Part shown: in pieces, positions 1 to 7,776 of the stretch
Layout of the letters: each line of letters starts with the position of its first letter
How positions within the stretch are numbered: position 1 is the stretch's first letter
Source of the DNA: Oscillospiraceae bacterium
GTDB taxonomy: Bacteria; Bacillota; Clostridia; Oscillospirales; Oscillospiraceae
Length of the DNA stretch: 46,336 bases
Assembly: GCA_017461445.1 (NCBI GenBank)
Contig: JAFTXW010000035.1
Coordinates: forward strand, 1-46,336
Direction: 5' to 3'
Translations under genes and position numbers: made by a program
Notes under the pieces: generated by a model
What the model saw: the letters and a program-made list of their open reading frames with translations, nothing else
Told to the model about the DNA's origin: nothing
Databases searched by the model: none

Positions 1-2
1 GC

Positions 3-131
3 TTCCGTAACGAGGTCTTTGCAAACTTGAATAAAGTCATGGACCGACTCTGCGATACGATCTGTACACTGACTAACCACACCATTTCCAGCATCACGGG
101 CAGAGAGTGGATTCTTAAATGTTTTAATTAG
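3..131 (+). pseudogene. C-terminal end of a transposase, IS630-like (partial at window edge)
   Basis: An open frame enters from the left edge and ends at TAG 129-131, giving 42 residues. The tail contains NEVFANLNKVMDRLCDTI and SITGREWI, which I associate from memory with the C-terminus of IS630-type DDE transposases. The rest lies outside the window, so it may be intact or a remnant. Its stop is 9 bases from the stop of the converging transporter gene and no terminator lies between them, which suggests that the insertion removed the transporter's original 3' flank. Confidence 0.45.
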
Positions 132-140
132 AAACCAGTA

Positions 141-1046
141 TTACTCAACAATTCCGCCTTCGACGACCAGGGAATCCGGGTCGGCGGCCTCGCCGTACAC
201 AGGGGCCAGGGTAGCCTCATAGTCGGCATGGAAGAAGTTCTCCCCGCCCAGGGCTTCGATCTCGCCGTTCAGCCAATCCAGCAGGGTGGTGTTGCCCTTC
301 TGGACAGCGGGAGCGATGGTATCCGCGTTGCCCAAAGCGTCGATACCGACGGTAAAGCCGGGGTTGCTGAGGGCCCAGGCCAGAACCTCCGTGTTATCCG
401 TGGAGAAGGCATCGCCGCGGCCGTCCAGCAGGGCGTTGTAAGCATCGGCGTACTCATCGTACTTCTGCAGCTCCACATCGGGGTAGTTCTTCTCGAAGAA
501 GGTCTCGGCGGTGGTGCCCTTGACCACGATCAGGGTCTTGCCGTTCAGCTCCTCCACGCTGGTGATCAGCGCATCATCGGGGGACACAACGCCCAGCATG
601 ACCTTCATGTAAGGCAGGGCAAAATCCACCTGCTGCGCCCGCTCTTCGGTGACAGTGAAGTTCGCCAGAATGATATCCACCTTGCCGGTCGCCACATATT
701 CCACACGGCTGGCAGGATCGGTGGAAACATACTCTACTGCCACGCCCAGATCCTGGGCGATCCGTTCCGCGAAGTAAACATCATAGCCCTGGTATTCGCC
801 GTTTTCGTCCACATAGCCGAAGGGAGCCTTGTCGCTGAAAACGCCGATGACGACCTTGCCGCTCTCCTTGATCTCGTCCAGGGTACGGAAGGAAGCGTTG
901 GATACGGCAGTTGGGGAAATGGAAGCGATTTCCGTGGGATTTTCCGTATCCGCAGGTTCGCTGCCGCAGCCTGCCAGGCTGCCCAGGATCAGCAGAGCGA
1001 TGGTCGTAACCGCGATCAGCTTGCGAAGTGTGTTCTTCTTTTTCAT
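141..1046 (-). CDS. Amino acid ABC transporter, substrate-binding lipoprotein
   Basis: Extracellular solute-binding protein of the polar amino acid family (SBP_bac_3), about 301 residues, anchored as a lipoprotein and delivering an amino acid to the permease pair. I start it at ATG 1046 because the product then has a signal peptide with lipobox LAGC (Cys27), and AGAAGGA lies just upstream; the longer frame has no such start. Motifs such as GKVVIGVF, FGYVDENGEYQGYDV and TGKVDIILANFTVTEERA are typical of the family. It is the last gene of a four-gene transport operon and its start is one base from the ATPase stop. The substrate is not readable from the sequence. The Met/Cys-rich leader peptide upstream and the sulfur genes nearby suggest cystine or another sulfur amino acid (inference). 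Confidence 0.9.
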   Translation of the reverse strand: MKKKNTLRKLIAVTTIALLILGSLAGCGSEPADTENPTEIASISPTAVSNASFRTLDEIKESGKVVIGVFSDKAPFGYVDENGEYQGYDVYFAERIAQDLGVAVEYVSTDPASRVEYVATGKVDIILANFTVTEERAQQVDFALPYMKVMLGVVSPDDALITSVEELNGKTLIVVKGTTAETFFEKNYPDVELQKYDEYADAYNALLDGRGDAFSTDNTEVLAWALSNPGFTVGIDALGNADTIAPAVQKGNTTLLDWLNGEIEALGGENFFHADYEATLAPVYGEAADPDSLVVEGGIVE

Positions 1047-1047
1047 A

Positions 1048-1839
1048 TCAATTCCTTCTTTCAAAAGATTCAATTTCACTGGGGATTTTATTTCGTTTTT
1101 CATAGGTAAAGGTCTGCAGGAAGTCCTTCGCCCGTTGGGTCTTGGGGTTCGTGAAGAACTGCTCCGGCGGAGCTTCCTCCACGATTCCGCCTCCGTCCAG
1201 GAAGAGGATCCGGTCGGCAATGGCCCGGGCGAACTGCATTTCGTGGGTCACGATCACCATGGTCATGCCCTGTCCGGCCAGCTCCAACATCACATCCAGA
1301 ACCTCCCGAACCATTTCCGGGTCCAGCGCGGCTGTCACTTCGTCGAAGAGCATCACTTCCGGATTCATGCACAGGGCCCGGACGATGGCAACCCGCTGTT
1401 TCTGTCCGCCGGACAGCTCCCGGGGGTAGGCTTTCCGTTTTTCCCAGAGGCCCACCCGTTTCAGCAGCTTTTCCGCCTGCTGCTCCACTTCCCCTTTGGC
1501 GCGCTTCTGCACCTTCACAGGGGCAAGGGTAATATTGTCGAGGATATTTTTATGGGGAAACAGGTCGTAGCTTTGGAATACCATGCCGATCTTTTGCCGC
1601 TGCTTTGTGATATTTTTGCCGCCGGAGGTGATGGCCGCCCCGTCAAGGCAGATGATGCCTTCCGTTGGGGCTTCCAGGCCGTTCATACAGCGAAGCAGCG
1701 TACTTTTGCCGCAGCCGGAGGGGCCCAGAACCACGACCACCTCTCCTTTATGGACATCCAGGTCGATGCCGTTTAAAACGGTCTCGGCTCCAAATTTCTT
1801 TTTCAGCCCCGATACCTGAAGCTGGATCGATTCTTCCAT
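1048..1839 (-). CDS. Amino acid ABC transporter, ATP-binding protein
   Basis: Cytoplasmic ATPase of a polar amino acid importer (GlnQ/TcyC type), 263 residues, normal length. Walker [10 protein letters not shown] is near residues 39-47, the signature is LSGGQKQR, and Walker B leads into [10 protein letters not shown]. The usual text there is DEPTSALDP; the P to V change is tolerated in some members and the catalytic Glu is kept. An H-loop sits in VTHEMQFAR. The gene lies between the second permease (6 bases upstream) and the binding protein (1 base downstream), so the four genes should be cotranscribed. Confidence 0.95.
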   Translation of the reverse strand: MEESIQLQVSGLKKKFGAETVLNGIDLDVHKGEVVVVLGPSGCGKSTLLRCMNGLEAPTEGIICLDGAAITSGGKNITKQRQKIGMVFQSYDLFPHKNILDNITLAPVKVQKRAKGEVEQQAEKLLKRVGLWEKRKAYPRELSGGQKQRVAIVRALCMNPEVMLFDEVTAALDPEMVREVLDVMLELAGQGMTMVIVTHEMQFARAIADRILFLDGGGIVEEAPPEQFFTNPKTQRAKDFLQTFTYEKRNKIPSEIESFERRN

Positions 1840-1845
1840 GGTCTG

Positions 1846-2520
1846 TCACCTCCATCGCTGTTCCAGTTTCTTCGCCAGGCTGGAAATGGGCCAGCAGGCA
1901 AGAAAATACAGCGCAAATATCACACCATACACCCACAGCGCGGCAGTGGGGTAATCAAATCGGTTGGCGTCAATGATCTGTTTGCCCACCTTCAGCACTT
2001 CCGTGATGCCGATGAGAACCACCAGGCTGGTGGTTTTGATCATGCGGGTGGTCAGGTTGATGGTCAGGGGGATCAGCCGCCGCATGGTCTGGGGGACGAT
2101 AATGAAAACAAAGGTCTGTGCCTTTGTCATGCCCAGGGCCGCCGCGCTGTCATACTGGTGCTTTGGGATGCTGATGAGCGCGCCCCGCACCAGATCGCCC
2201 ATCTCCGCCGTTCCCCACAAGGTGAACACCAGAACCGCACTCAGCTCCGCGGAGAGGTTCCAGCCAAAGGCTCTCGTCACGCCAAAATAGGCAATGAACA
2301 GCAGCACCAGCTGGGGCATGATGCGGATAAATTCCAGATACACCCGGCTGAGTGTCCGGGTAATGGGATTTTTCAGGGTCATGAACATGCCGAACAGAAT
2401 GCCCAGAGGAATGGACAGGATCACCGCGATCAGGCTGATGCGCATGGTCACCCAGAGGCCTTCCAGCAGCCGCAGGAAGTTTTTTCCCAGGAACAGAACG
2501 TTAATTCCCGAATCCGGCAT
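1846..2520 (-). CDS. Amino acid ABC transporter, permease
   Basis: Membrane subunit of the HisM/TcyB family, 224 residues with about five hydrophobic segments. The EAA loop is visible as AAALGMTKAQTFVFIIVPQ and contacts the ATPase. It overlaps the upstream permease by 20 bases, which indicates translational coupling, and probably pairs with it as a heterodimer. The annotated ATG gives a reasonable N-terminus (MPDSGINVLFLGKNF). Substrate specificity cannot be read from the sequence. Confidence 0.92.
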   Translation of the reverse strand: MPDSGINVLFLGKNFLRLLEGLWVTMRISLIAVILSIPLGILFGMFMTLKNPITRTLSRVYLEFIRIMPQLVLLFIAYFGVTRAFGWNLSAELSAVLVFTLWGTAEMGDLVRGALISIPKHQYDSAAALGMTKAQTFVFIIVPQTMRRLIPLTINLTTRMIKTTSLVVLIGITEVLKVGKQIIDANRFDYPTAALWVYGVIFALYFLACWPISSLAKKLEQRWR

Positions 2521-3202
2521 ACCGCAGCCTCCTTTCCAGAACCGACGCCAGAATGGAAACCGGCAGCAGAATGATGAGGTAAGCGATCACCAGCATCAGC
2601 AGTGCTTCATCGGTTTCATAATAAAGGCCGATCAGGTCTTTGGTCACATACATTAGATCCGCCAGGGCGATGCCGCTGACGACGGATGTCTCCTTGATCA
2701 GGAAGATCATATTGGCACAGACGCCGGGAACGGACACCGCCAGAGCCTGGGGGAAGATCACTTCCTTCATCATCAGCAGCTGTCCCATTCCGAGGCTGGC
2801 TGCGGATTCCAGCTGGCTCTTTTCAATGGATTCCAGACCGCTTCGGATGGACTCCGCCATGTAGCTGCCGCCCAGGAAGGTCAGTCCGATGATGGCGCAG
2901 CTTTCCGCACTGAGGACAATTCCCAATTTGGGTAGACCGAAATACAGGAAAAACAGCTGAACCAACAGGGGCGTATTTCTGCTGAGCTCGATGTACACCG
3001 CAACAATTCTATGCAGGACCGGCACACGATAGTATCGCAGAATGGAGCAAATCACGCCCACAAGAAGGGCCAGCAGGATCCCCCAGAAAGCAATGGCCAC
3101 CGTCAGCTTCGCCGCGTCCACATACCAGGGCAGGTATTTGACCATAAATTCGGTATTCAATTGGTTCCAAAAGTCGAATCTCAGACGCATACTGTCCGCC
3201 AT
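2501..3202 (-). CDS. Amino acid ABC transporter, permease (first gene of operon)
   Basis: Membrane subunit of the same family, up to 233 residues, with EAA loop AASLGMGQLLMMKEVIFPQ. It is the first structural gene behind the leader peptide and terminator at 3357-3558. The start is uncertain. ATG 3202 has GGGAG directly against it, which is too close for a normal ribosome site, whereas the in-frame ATG at 3190 (MRLRFDFWNQL) has the same GGGAG about 12 bases upstream. The longer form is listed. Leader, permease, permease, ATPase and binding protein read as one transcription unit controlled by attenuation. Confidence 0.9.
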   Translation of the reverse strand: MADSMRLRFDFWNQLNTEFMVKYLPWYVDAAKLTVAIAFWGILLALLVGVICSILRYYRVPVLHRIVAVYIELSRNTPLLVQLFFLYFGLPKLGIVLSAESCAIIGLTFLGGSYMAESIRSGLESIEKSQLESAASLGMGQLLMMKEVIFPQALAVSVPGVCANMIFLIKETSVVSGIALADLMYVTKDLIGLYYETDEALLMLVIAYLIILLPVSILASVLERRLRYAGFGN

Positions 3203-3356
3203 CTCCCTGCCTATGGATCATTCATTTCGTATTATCCTATTCAGAAACACCCAAAAGTGTCCTGCGGAAGGATGGTTCTGCGGCGGCACATTCGCCCGAA
3301 CCGGAAGTTTGCTCTGACGAGCTGTTCAAACACATTCTTCATATGGCTAACCTGCC

Positions 3357-3402
3357 TTCAAAAAATTTAACCGGGAAAACTCCGAAGAAGTCTCCCGGTT
3401 AA
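3357..3402 (-). terminator. Intrinsic terminator (attenuator) between leader peptide and transporter
   Basis: On the minus strand AACCGGGA and TCCCGGTT close a stem around an inner AGACTTCTTCGGAGTTT loop, followed directly by AAATTTTTT. The element lies 28 bases after the stop of the leader peptide and about 155 bases before the first permease, so transcripts must read through it to express the transporter. This is the position of an amino-acid attenuator. I did not find a single unambiguous antiterminator by eye. Confidence 0.9.
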
Positions 3403-3429
3403 AAGCAACGAAACTGTCCTGCCGGCATC

Positions 3430-3558
3430 CTACGCGGCACACAGTTGAGCCTTAAAAAAGGAGAACACATCGGGTCGGGGCATACGGAACGCCATGCACA
3501 TACCGCAACAGTACATGTACATCCGCATTCTATTCAAGGAGGAAAAAGAAGTCTTCAT
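3430..3558 (-). CDS. Met/Cys-rich leader peptide of the transporter attenuator
   Basis: A 42-codon frame starting at ATG 3558, with GAAAGGAG about ten bases upstream, and ending in TAG 3430-3432. The middle reads RMRMYMYCCGMCMAFRM. In total the peptide has seven Met and four Cys, with one adjacent Cys pair, far above chance. It follows a consensus promoter and operator and precedes an intrinsic terminator and an amino acid ABC transporter. The best reading is a leader peptide whose translation senses charged tRNA-Cys and/or tRNA-Met and so controls read-through into the transporter. Firmicutes usually use SAM riboswitches or T-boxes for these amino acids, so a peptide attenuator would be unusual. 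Expression is not proven by the sequence alone. Confidence 0.75.
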   Translation of the reverse strand: MKTSFSSLNRMRMYMYCCGMCMAFRMPRPDVFSFFKAQLCAA

Positions 3559-3575
3559 GAAATGTGTTCTCCTTT
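3457..3575 (-). repeat. Long-range inverted repeat that could mask the leader-peptide ribosome site
   Basis: The 14-base word AAAGGAGAACACAT at 3457-3470 is the exact reverse complement of 3562-3575. In the minus-strand RNA the 5' arm holds the Shine-Dalgarno sequence of the leader peptide and the 3' arm lies inside its last third. Pairing would block initiation on the leader, and a translating ribosome would disrupt the pairing. This could be a feedback element in the attenuator. Confidence 0.6.
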
Positions 3576-3587
3576 CTTTTAGCATAT

Positions 3588-3610
3588 ATTCCTACTTGTT
3601 TTGTAGGAAT
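3588..3610. promoter_or_regulatory. Perfect palindromic operator, probable Rrf2/CymR-type site
   Basis: ATTCCTAC, seven bases, GTAGGAAT: a perfect 8-7-8 dyad placed just downstream of the -10 box (3623-3628), where a bound repressor would block transcription initiation of the transporter operon. A close relative overlaps the start of cysK transcription (13840-13862), beside an Rrf2 regulator gene. The assignment to that regulator is inference. Confidence 0.7.
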
Positions 3611-3622
3611 TACGTTGGTGGT

Positions 3623-3651
3623 ATTATAGCGCGCCTGGTTTCGCTTGTCAA
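3623..3651 (-). promoter_or_regulatory. Consensus sigma-A promoter for leader peptide and transporter
   Basis: On the minus strand the -35 box TTGACA (3646-3651) and the -10 box TATAAT (3623-3628) are both perfect and are separated by exactly 17 bases. Such a strong promoter fits a system whose output is set afterwards by an operator and an attenuator. Confidence 0.9.
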
Positions 3652-3688
3652 TGGGAAATAAGCAAAATTTTCCATTTTAGACAGAATG

Positions 3689-3720
3689 AAAAAACAGCCA
3701 TTTGGAAATGGCTGTTTTTT
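3689..3720. terminator. Bidirectional terminator between the two sulfur operons
   Basis: A perfect hairpin: AAAAAACAGCCATTT, two bases, AAATGGCTGTTTTTT. It lies 16 bases after the stop of the class II amidohydrolase gene, so its main role is to end the T-box operon. It also insulates the transporter promoter just to its left. Confidence 0.9.
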
Positions 3721-3735
3721 GTTAAAAAATCCATA

Positions 3736-4509
3736 TCACAGTGCCGAATAGTCCACAAACATCATGTGCATATCCTTTTCATTATCCCGGTACACGTTGC
3801 CATGATCCGTCCCCTGGAACAGCCTGCGGCCATCCTGGTAGGCGCACAGCACCGTGAAGGGATGGGGGTTCCAGCTGCCCCGGTCCAGCGGGGTAGTCGC
3901 GAAAAGAATTGCCTCCTCCCGCTGGCTGTAATAGAGAGAATCCGCGTAATTTGTATGGACATAGAGCATTTCTCCATCGTAAATCAGCAGATTCAGCTTG
4001 TTTCCCTTGGCCATGTCACCTACCAGCCCGTCCAGCAGGGAAAACCTCTCCTCTTTTGTCAGCCCACGGCCCAGTTCCAGCTGACGCTGGTTTACCTGAT
4101 CCACCAGGAAGCAGAGAATCCGCTCACTGTCCGTCCGGCCCTCCTGCTGGTGCAGGTAGGGATCGTGCCGGGGGTAATCAAAAATCGTCCCATTATGGGC
4201 CAGGGTCCAGCAGCGGTCATAATTGTCCCGCAGCACAAAGGGGTGACAGTTCACATACTCCATCATGCCCCTGGTGGCAAGACGGATGTGGGCGATCATA
4301 TTTCGGACGCTGATTTTCTGGTGAAGCCGCTCCTTTAGATACGCACTTTTGATGGCCTGCACCGGCTCCTTTTCCAAAGAAACGGAATTCTCATAGAAGA
4401 TGGCCATGCCCCAGCCGTTGGCATGGGTCACACTGTGAGAAAAGAATTCTTTCAGCAGGCCGTTCACTTCGATCTTCCGGCCGGAGCTGACCCCAAACAA
4501 TTCACACAT
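3736..4509 (-). CDS. Class II glutamine amidotransferase-like amidohydrolase (YafJ/EgtC type)
   Basis: A 257-residue stand-alone Ntn-hydrolase glutamine amidotransferase domain. Met1 is followed by the nucleophile Cys2 (MCELFG). Further family motifs are HIRLATR at 74-80 (Arg binds the gamma-glutamyl carboxylate), NCHPF at 87-91, AHNG at 104-107 and TDSE at 126-129. No synthase domain is fused to it, so it probably hydrolyses a gamma-glutamyl amide rather than feeding ammonia to a partner, as EgtC does on a gamma-glutamyl-cysteinyl intermediate. It overlaps the glutamate-cysteine ligase gene by eight bases, strong context for a substrate built from gamma-Glu-Cys. Family assignment is firm; the substrate is inference. 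Confidence 0.88.
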   Translation of the reverse strand: MCELFGVSSGRKIEVNGLLKEFFSHSVTHANGWGMAIFYENSVSLEKEPVQAIKSAYLKERLHQKISVRNMIAHIRLATRGMMEYVNCHPFVLRDNYDRCWTLAHNGTIFDYPRHDPYLHQQEGRTDSERILCFLVDQVNQRQLELGRGLTKEERFSLLDGLVGDMAKGNKLNLLIYDGEMLYVHTNYADSLYYSQREEAILFATTPLDRGSWNPHPFTVLCAYQDGRRLFQGTDHGNVYRDNEKDMHMMFVDYSAL

Positions 4510-5785
4510 CCGCTTCCTCCTGCCGCTGCCAGGCCAGCTCCAGACCCTTTTTCACAAAGCCCCCATCGTAAGCCTGGCGGATCTTCCAGGCATAGCGGTT
4601 GTCGCCGTCAATAAACTTTTCCCGTTCAAAGGCCAGAACCTCCTGTACGTCTTCCGGGAAATCCCTGTAAAACGCCGACATCCGTTCCAGAACGCTCAGG
4701 GCGGCATCCGTTACAGAGCAGACCTCCCCGTTGGGCGGCACGATCTTCACCGTTTTCAGATCATAATGGGCAGCATTTTTGAAATTCTGCACCGCCTGAA
4801 CCTGGTCTTTGGTGGAAAGCGGCTCCCGGGGTGTAGCCGCCAGCCAGACCAGGAATAGCTGGGCAAAGACCAGATCCCGTTCCTCGATGCCGCTTGGCAC
4901 CAGGGGATTCAGGTCAAACATCCGCAGCTCGATATGGTCCACCCCCTGCTCCCGCAGGGTGCTCAGCTTGTTCACGCCCCGGGGCTTCAGGCGAATGGGA
5001 TAATACAGCTCCGTGGGGAACCGCAGCAGCCCATCGTCCACATACCGCTGGATGCTGTCCGCATAGGCGCGAATATTGGTGTAATCAAAAATCGGAGCGA
5101 AGTAATTCCAATACCCCAGTTCACTGCACCGGGTAGATGCCAGACCATTGAAGGTATTGGCATCAAACTTGCCTTTTTCCACGAAGGAGCTGTCCAGCAG
5201 GGGACTGGCGGCTGTCACCGCCACCAGCAGCCAGCCGTAGGCCGCCGCCTTCTCCGCCAGAGCCACATACAGCTGATTCTTATATTCGGTAAAATCCCCT
5301 TCCCCGCTGAGGGCAAAATCCTCCCGCAGCAGCGTTTCGTCGAAGGAATAATTCACATGGATGCCGGAGAAGGCCATTTTATAGCGTCCGTAACGGTCGG
5401 AAAGATACTCCCGGTATGCCGTCTTGTCCGCCTGCTCGCCGTAGAAGCGGGCAACGGGGATATCCTCCTCGTTTCGGATGTAGGGCGGATTGGAGAAGGG
5501 CCACAGGTATTCCCGCTTGGGCAGACGCTTGATGGTTCTCTGGATCTGGTGGTCGTATTTTACCAGTGCCGCCACCGCTTCCGCCGCGCTGTGCGCTACC
5601 GGCGTGTTGATCTCCGTCTGATTTTCACAGAAATCCCGGACGATATGGTCGTCGTTTGGGAAGGGGTGGCTGGTGTGGGAGAGGAAGCCCTCTTCATCCA
5701 CCCGCAGGCTTTCCTTTTCCAGGCCGAAGTTTCCCCGCAGAAGCAATTCTCTGATTTTCGGATGATCTGCGTGCAGCACGATCAT
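4502..5785 (-). CDS. gshA: Glutamate-cysteine ligase (GshA / N-terminal GshF type)
   Basis: ATP-dependent ligase predicted to join the gamma-carboxyl of glutamate to cysteine; 427 residues, close to the ligase half of GshF. Visible family motifs are NFGLEKESLRVD at 19-30, DFCENQTEINTP at 51-62, GIHVNYSF, and HIELRMFDLNPLVPSGIEE, the counterpart of the YIEVRSIDINPF block in E. coli GshA. There is no fused glutathione synthetase domain; the next gene upstream encodes a separate ATP-grasp ligase and overlaps by four bases (ATGA). It could supply gamma-glutamylcysteine for glutathione, or for another thiol in view of the amidohydrolase and C-S lyase in the same operon. Confidence 0.88.
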   Translation of the reverse strand: MIVLHADHPKIRELLLRGNFGLEKESLRVDEEGFLSHTSHPFPNDDHIVRDFCENQTEINTPVAHSAAEAVAALVKYDHQIQRTIKRLPKREYLWPFSNPPYIRNEEDIPVARFYGEQADKTAYREYLSDRYGRYKMAFSGIHVNYSFDETLLREDFALSGEGDFTEYKNQLYVALAEKAAAYGWLLVAVTAASPLLDSSFVEKGKFDANTFNGLASTRCSELGYWNYFAPIFDYTNIRAYADSIQRYVDDGLLRFPTELYYPIRLKPRGVNKLSTLREQGVDHIELRMFDLNPLVPSGIEERDLVFAQLFLVWLAATPREPLSTKDQVQAVQNFKNAAHYDLKTVKIVPPNGEVCSVTDAALSVLERMSAFYRDFPEDVQEVLAFEREKFIDGDNRYAWKIRQAYDGGFVKKGLELAWQRQEEADV

Positions 5786-7011
5786 TCACTTCCTTTCCCT
5801 TGCATCCAGCCGGTTCCGTCCGCGTGGCGCAGAATGAAGTCGGCCTGCTCTTCCAACTCCTCTACGGAATCGGACCACAGCAGATAGATATAGCTGCCCA
5901 TGCCGCCGGAAATGGCCTCCGGGGGACGGTTTTCCAGCAAAATTCTGTCCCAATACCGGCTGCGGACTTCCTCCGGCCAGTGCAGATACCGTATTTTTCC
6001 GCCCCGGCCCACATGGGTCACATATCGCTTAAAGGTATAGTTGGGGAAGGAACGGTTCTCGTTATACACCAGGCTCTCCGCCCAGATCTGGTAAACATCC
6101 ACGTCATAGGTGTAGTTCATCTTGTCCGGGATTCGCCCGCCAGGGGCCCGCATATTCACTTCCAGGCCCAGAATTTCACCCTTTTGGCCCAGTCCCTCCT
6201 TGTCCTCGTCCAGCCGGAAGAACTCAAAATGGAAGAAGCGGTTCCGGGGGCAGAACGCCGCCACCACCCGGCTGCCGATGTCGAACAGGTCACTTTCCTG
6301 CACATTCTGGGAGTAGCTGACGTTCTCGCCGCTGCCATGGAGCATTTCCATAGGCGTCTGCACCATCACCTGCCCGGCGCAGAAGAGGATATTGCCGTCC
6401 CGGTCAGTGATGCCGTCAAAAGTCTCCACATGGCCCGGCACGAACTCCTCCATGATGAAGGGAATGTCCGGCTTGGCGGCGAAGAAGGCCTGAAGCTCCT
6501 CGTCGCAGGTCAGCTTTTCCGTATTGGACGCGCCCACGCCGGTATCGGGCTTCACCACCACCGGGTAGCCCACCTGCCGGATAAAGCTCCGGCAGCCCTC
6601 CAGGTCGTCCACCAGATGGAACCGGGCAGTCTTGACCCCCGCCTTCCGATAGCCCTTCTTCATCTCGGACTTGCGCTTCACCGCGTCCAGATCAGAAGTG
6701 TGGAAGCCGGTGGGGATGTTGAAATCCGTCCGCAGTCTGGCTTCCAGCTCCAGCCAGTATTCGTTCTGACTATCGATGTAGTCGATGCGGCCATAGCGGA
6801 AAATGTAGAACGCCACAGCCTTGTACACTTCCTCATAGTTTTCCAGGCTGTCCACCCGGTAGTATTCGGTGAGAGAGGCTTTGCAGTTGTCGCTGATGTT
6901 GTCATACGGGGTATCGCCGATACCCAGAACGTTCACGCCCATCCGCTTCAGCCGGTCGCAGAACTGGTAGAAATGGAGGGGAAAATGGGGAGAAATAAAA
7001 ATCACATTCAT
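5782..7011 (-). CDS. ATP-grasp ligase of unknown substrate
   Basis: A 409-residue ATP-grasp enzyme. The N-terminus MNVIFISPHFPLHFYQFCDR is a pre-ATP-grasp Rossmann-like fold. Lys154 in YPVVVKPDTGVGASNT binds ATP, FIMEEFVPGHVETFDG at about 185-200 is the hinge and base-binding region, and LGLEVNMRAPGG at about 281-292 carries the metal-binding Glu and Asn. It is not a recognisable GshB; it resembles generic carboxylate-amine ligases. It sits between the esterase (12-base gap) and the glutamate-cysteine ligase (4-base overlap). It probably joins a carboxylate to an amine, possibly extending gamma-Glu-Cys or Cys; the partner is unknown. Confidence 0.8.
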   Translation of the reverse strand: MNVIFISPHFPLHFYQFCDRLKRMGVNVLGIGDTPYDNISDNCKASLTEYYRVDSLENYEEVYKAVAFYIFRYGRIDYIDSQNEYWLELEARLRTDFNIPTGFHTSDLDAVKRKSEMKKGYRKAGVKTARFHLVDDLEGCRSFIRQVGYPVVVKPDTGVGASNTEKLTCDEELQAFFAAKPDIPFIMEEFVPGHVETFDGITDRDGNILFCAGQVMVQTPMEMLHGSGENVSYSQNVQESDLFDIGSRVVAAFCPRNRFFHFEFFRLDEDKEGLGQKGEILGLEVNMRAPGGRIPDKMNYTYDVDVYQIWAESLVYNENRSFPNYTFKRYVTHVGRGGKIRYLHWPEEVRSRYWDRILLENRPPEAISGGMGSYIYLLWSDSVEELEEQADFILRHADGTGWMQGKGSE

Positions 7012-7023
7012 AGCCTTTTACTC

Positions 7024-7776
7024 CTATGTCCACAAATAGTCCATCCAGACAGGAAGCTGATACTCCCAGCTGGATTCGTTATGTACGCCGCCCTCCTGGC
7101 GGAAAAGATACGTCTGCACGCCCTTCTGCTGCACCAGATACTCCAGATGCCGGATGCTCTGCTCCAGGTGCCAGACCCCCTCGGGGGAATCCTCGGCGGT
7201 GCCCCAGCTGAAGAAAACTCTGGTATCCGGGGAGAAGCTGCCGTTCCCGATCTCCCTCTTGAAATCCTCCATGGCGGGAAGCAGCGCGGGAGAGATCACC
7301 GCCGCCTTTGAAAAAATGTGGTTATACCGCAGCACTGTGAACAGTGACATCATGCCGCCCATGCTGTAGCCCGCGATGGCGGTGGCCTCCCGGTGGGGCC
7401 AGGTGCGGTAGTTTGCGTCGATCCAGGGCTTCAGCTCCTGAACGACCCAGTCCATGGTCGCGCCGCCCCGGCCCCAAAGGTCGCCGTAGATGCGGCTCTG
7501 GATATGGTAGGGACAGTATTCATGGACCCGCTGGATATCATCGGCGGCGCAGGCAATGCCCACCACAATGAACTTTTTGCCCCAGCGGTCCAGGAAATCC
7601 TTCATGCCAAGGCATTTTCCGAAGGTGGCGTCGCTGTCAAAATACAGGTTATGCCCGTCAAACATATAGATGACCGGGTACCGCTCCTGACTGTTATTAT
7701 AATCATCCGGCAGATACAGATGAATGCCCCGGTTCTCTCCCGCGGGAGAAAAATAACGCTCAAATTTCGTGACCAT
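7024..7776 (-). CDS. Alpha/beta-hydrolase, esterase D / enterochelin esterase-like
   Basis: A 250-residue putative esterase. The nucleophile elbow is AGYSMGGM with Ser138, the core strand YPVIYMFDGHNL is typical of the Fes/EstD-like family, WGTAEDSPEG may carry the acid, and His in GGVHNESSW near the C-terminus completes a triad. It has no signal peptide, so it acts in the cytoplasm. It overlaps the C-S lyase gene by 17 bases and is therefore an integral operon member. A hydrolase of this type could remove an acyl or thioester group during synthesis or breakdown of the operon's product; the substrate cannot be told. Confidence 0.82.
   Translation of the reverse strand: MVTKFERYFSPAGENRGIHLYLPDDYNNSQERYPVIYMFDGHNLYFDSDATFGKCLGMKDFLDRWGKKFIVVGIACAADDIQRVHEYCPYHIQSRIYGDLWGRGGATMDWVVQELKPWIDANYRTWPHREATAIAGYSMGGMMSLFTVLRYNHIFSKAAVISPALLPAMEDFKREIGNGSFSPDTRVFFSWGTAEDSPEGVWHLEQSIRHLEYLVQQKGVQTYLFRQEGGVHNESSWEYQLPVWMDYLWT

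Noticed and set aside
3241-3342. Minus-strand frame MKNVFEQLVRANFRFG between the attenuator and the first permease
   Set aside because: Weak ribosome site and no amino acid bias; could be a second small leader but nothing supports it.
3557-3662. Plus-strand small frame MKCVLLSFSIYSYLF with an AAGGAGG upstream
   Set aside because: The apparent ribosome site is the complement of leader-peptide codons; no plus-strand promoter is seen, while the minus-strand reading has promoter, operator and terminator.
5800-7311. 503-codon plus-strand frame opposite the ATP-grasp and esterase genes
   Set aside because: Crosses two real gene boundaries on the other strand and has no recognisable protein features.
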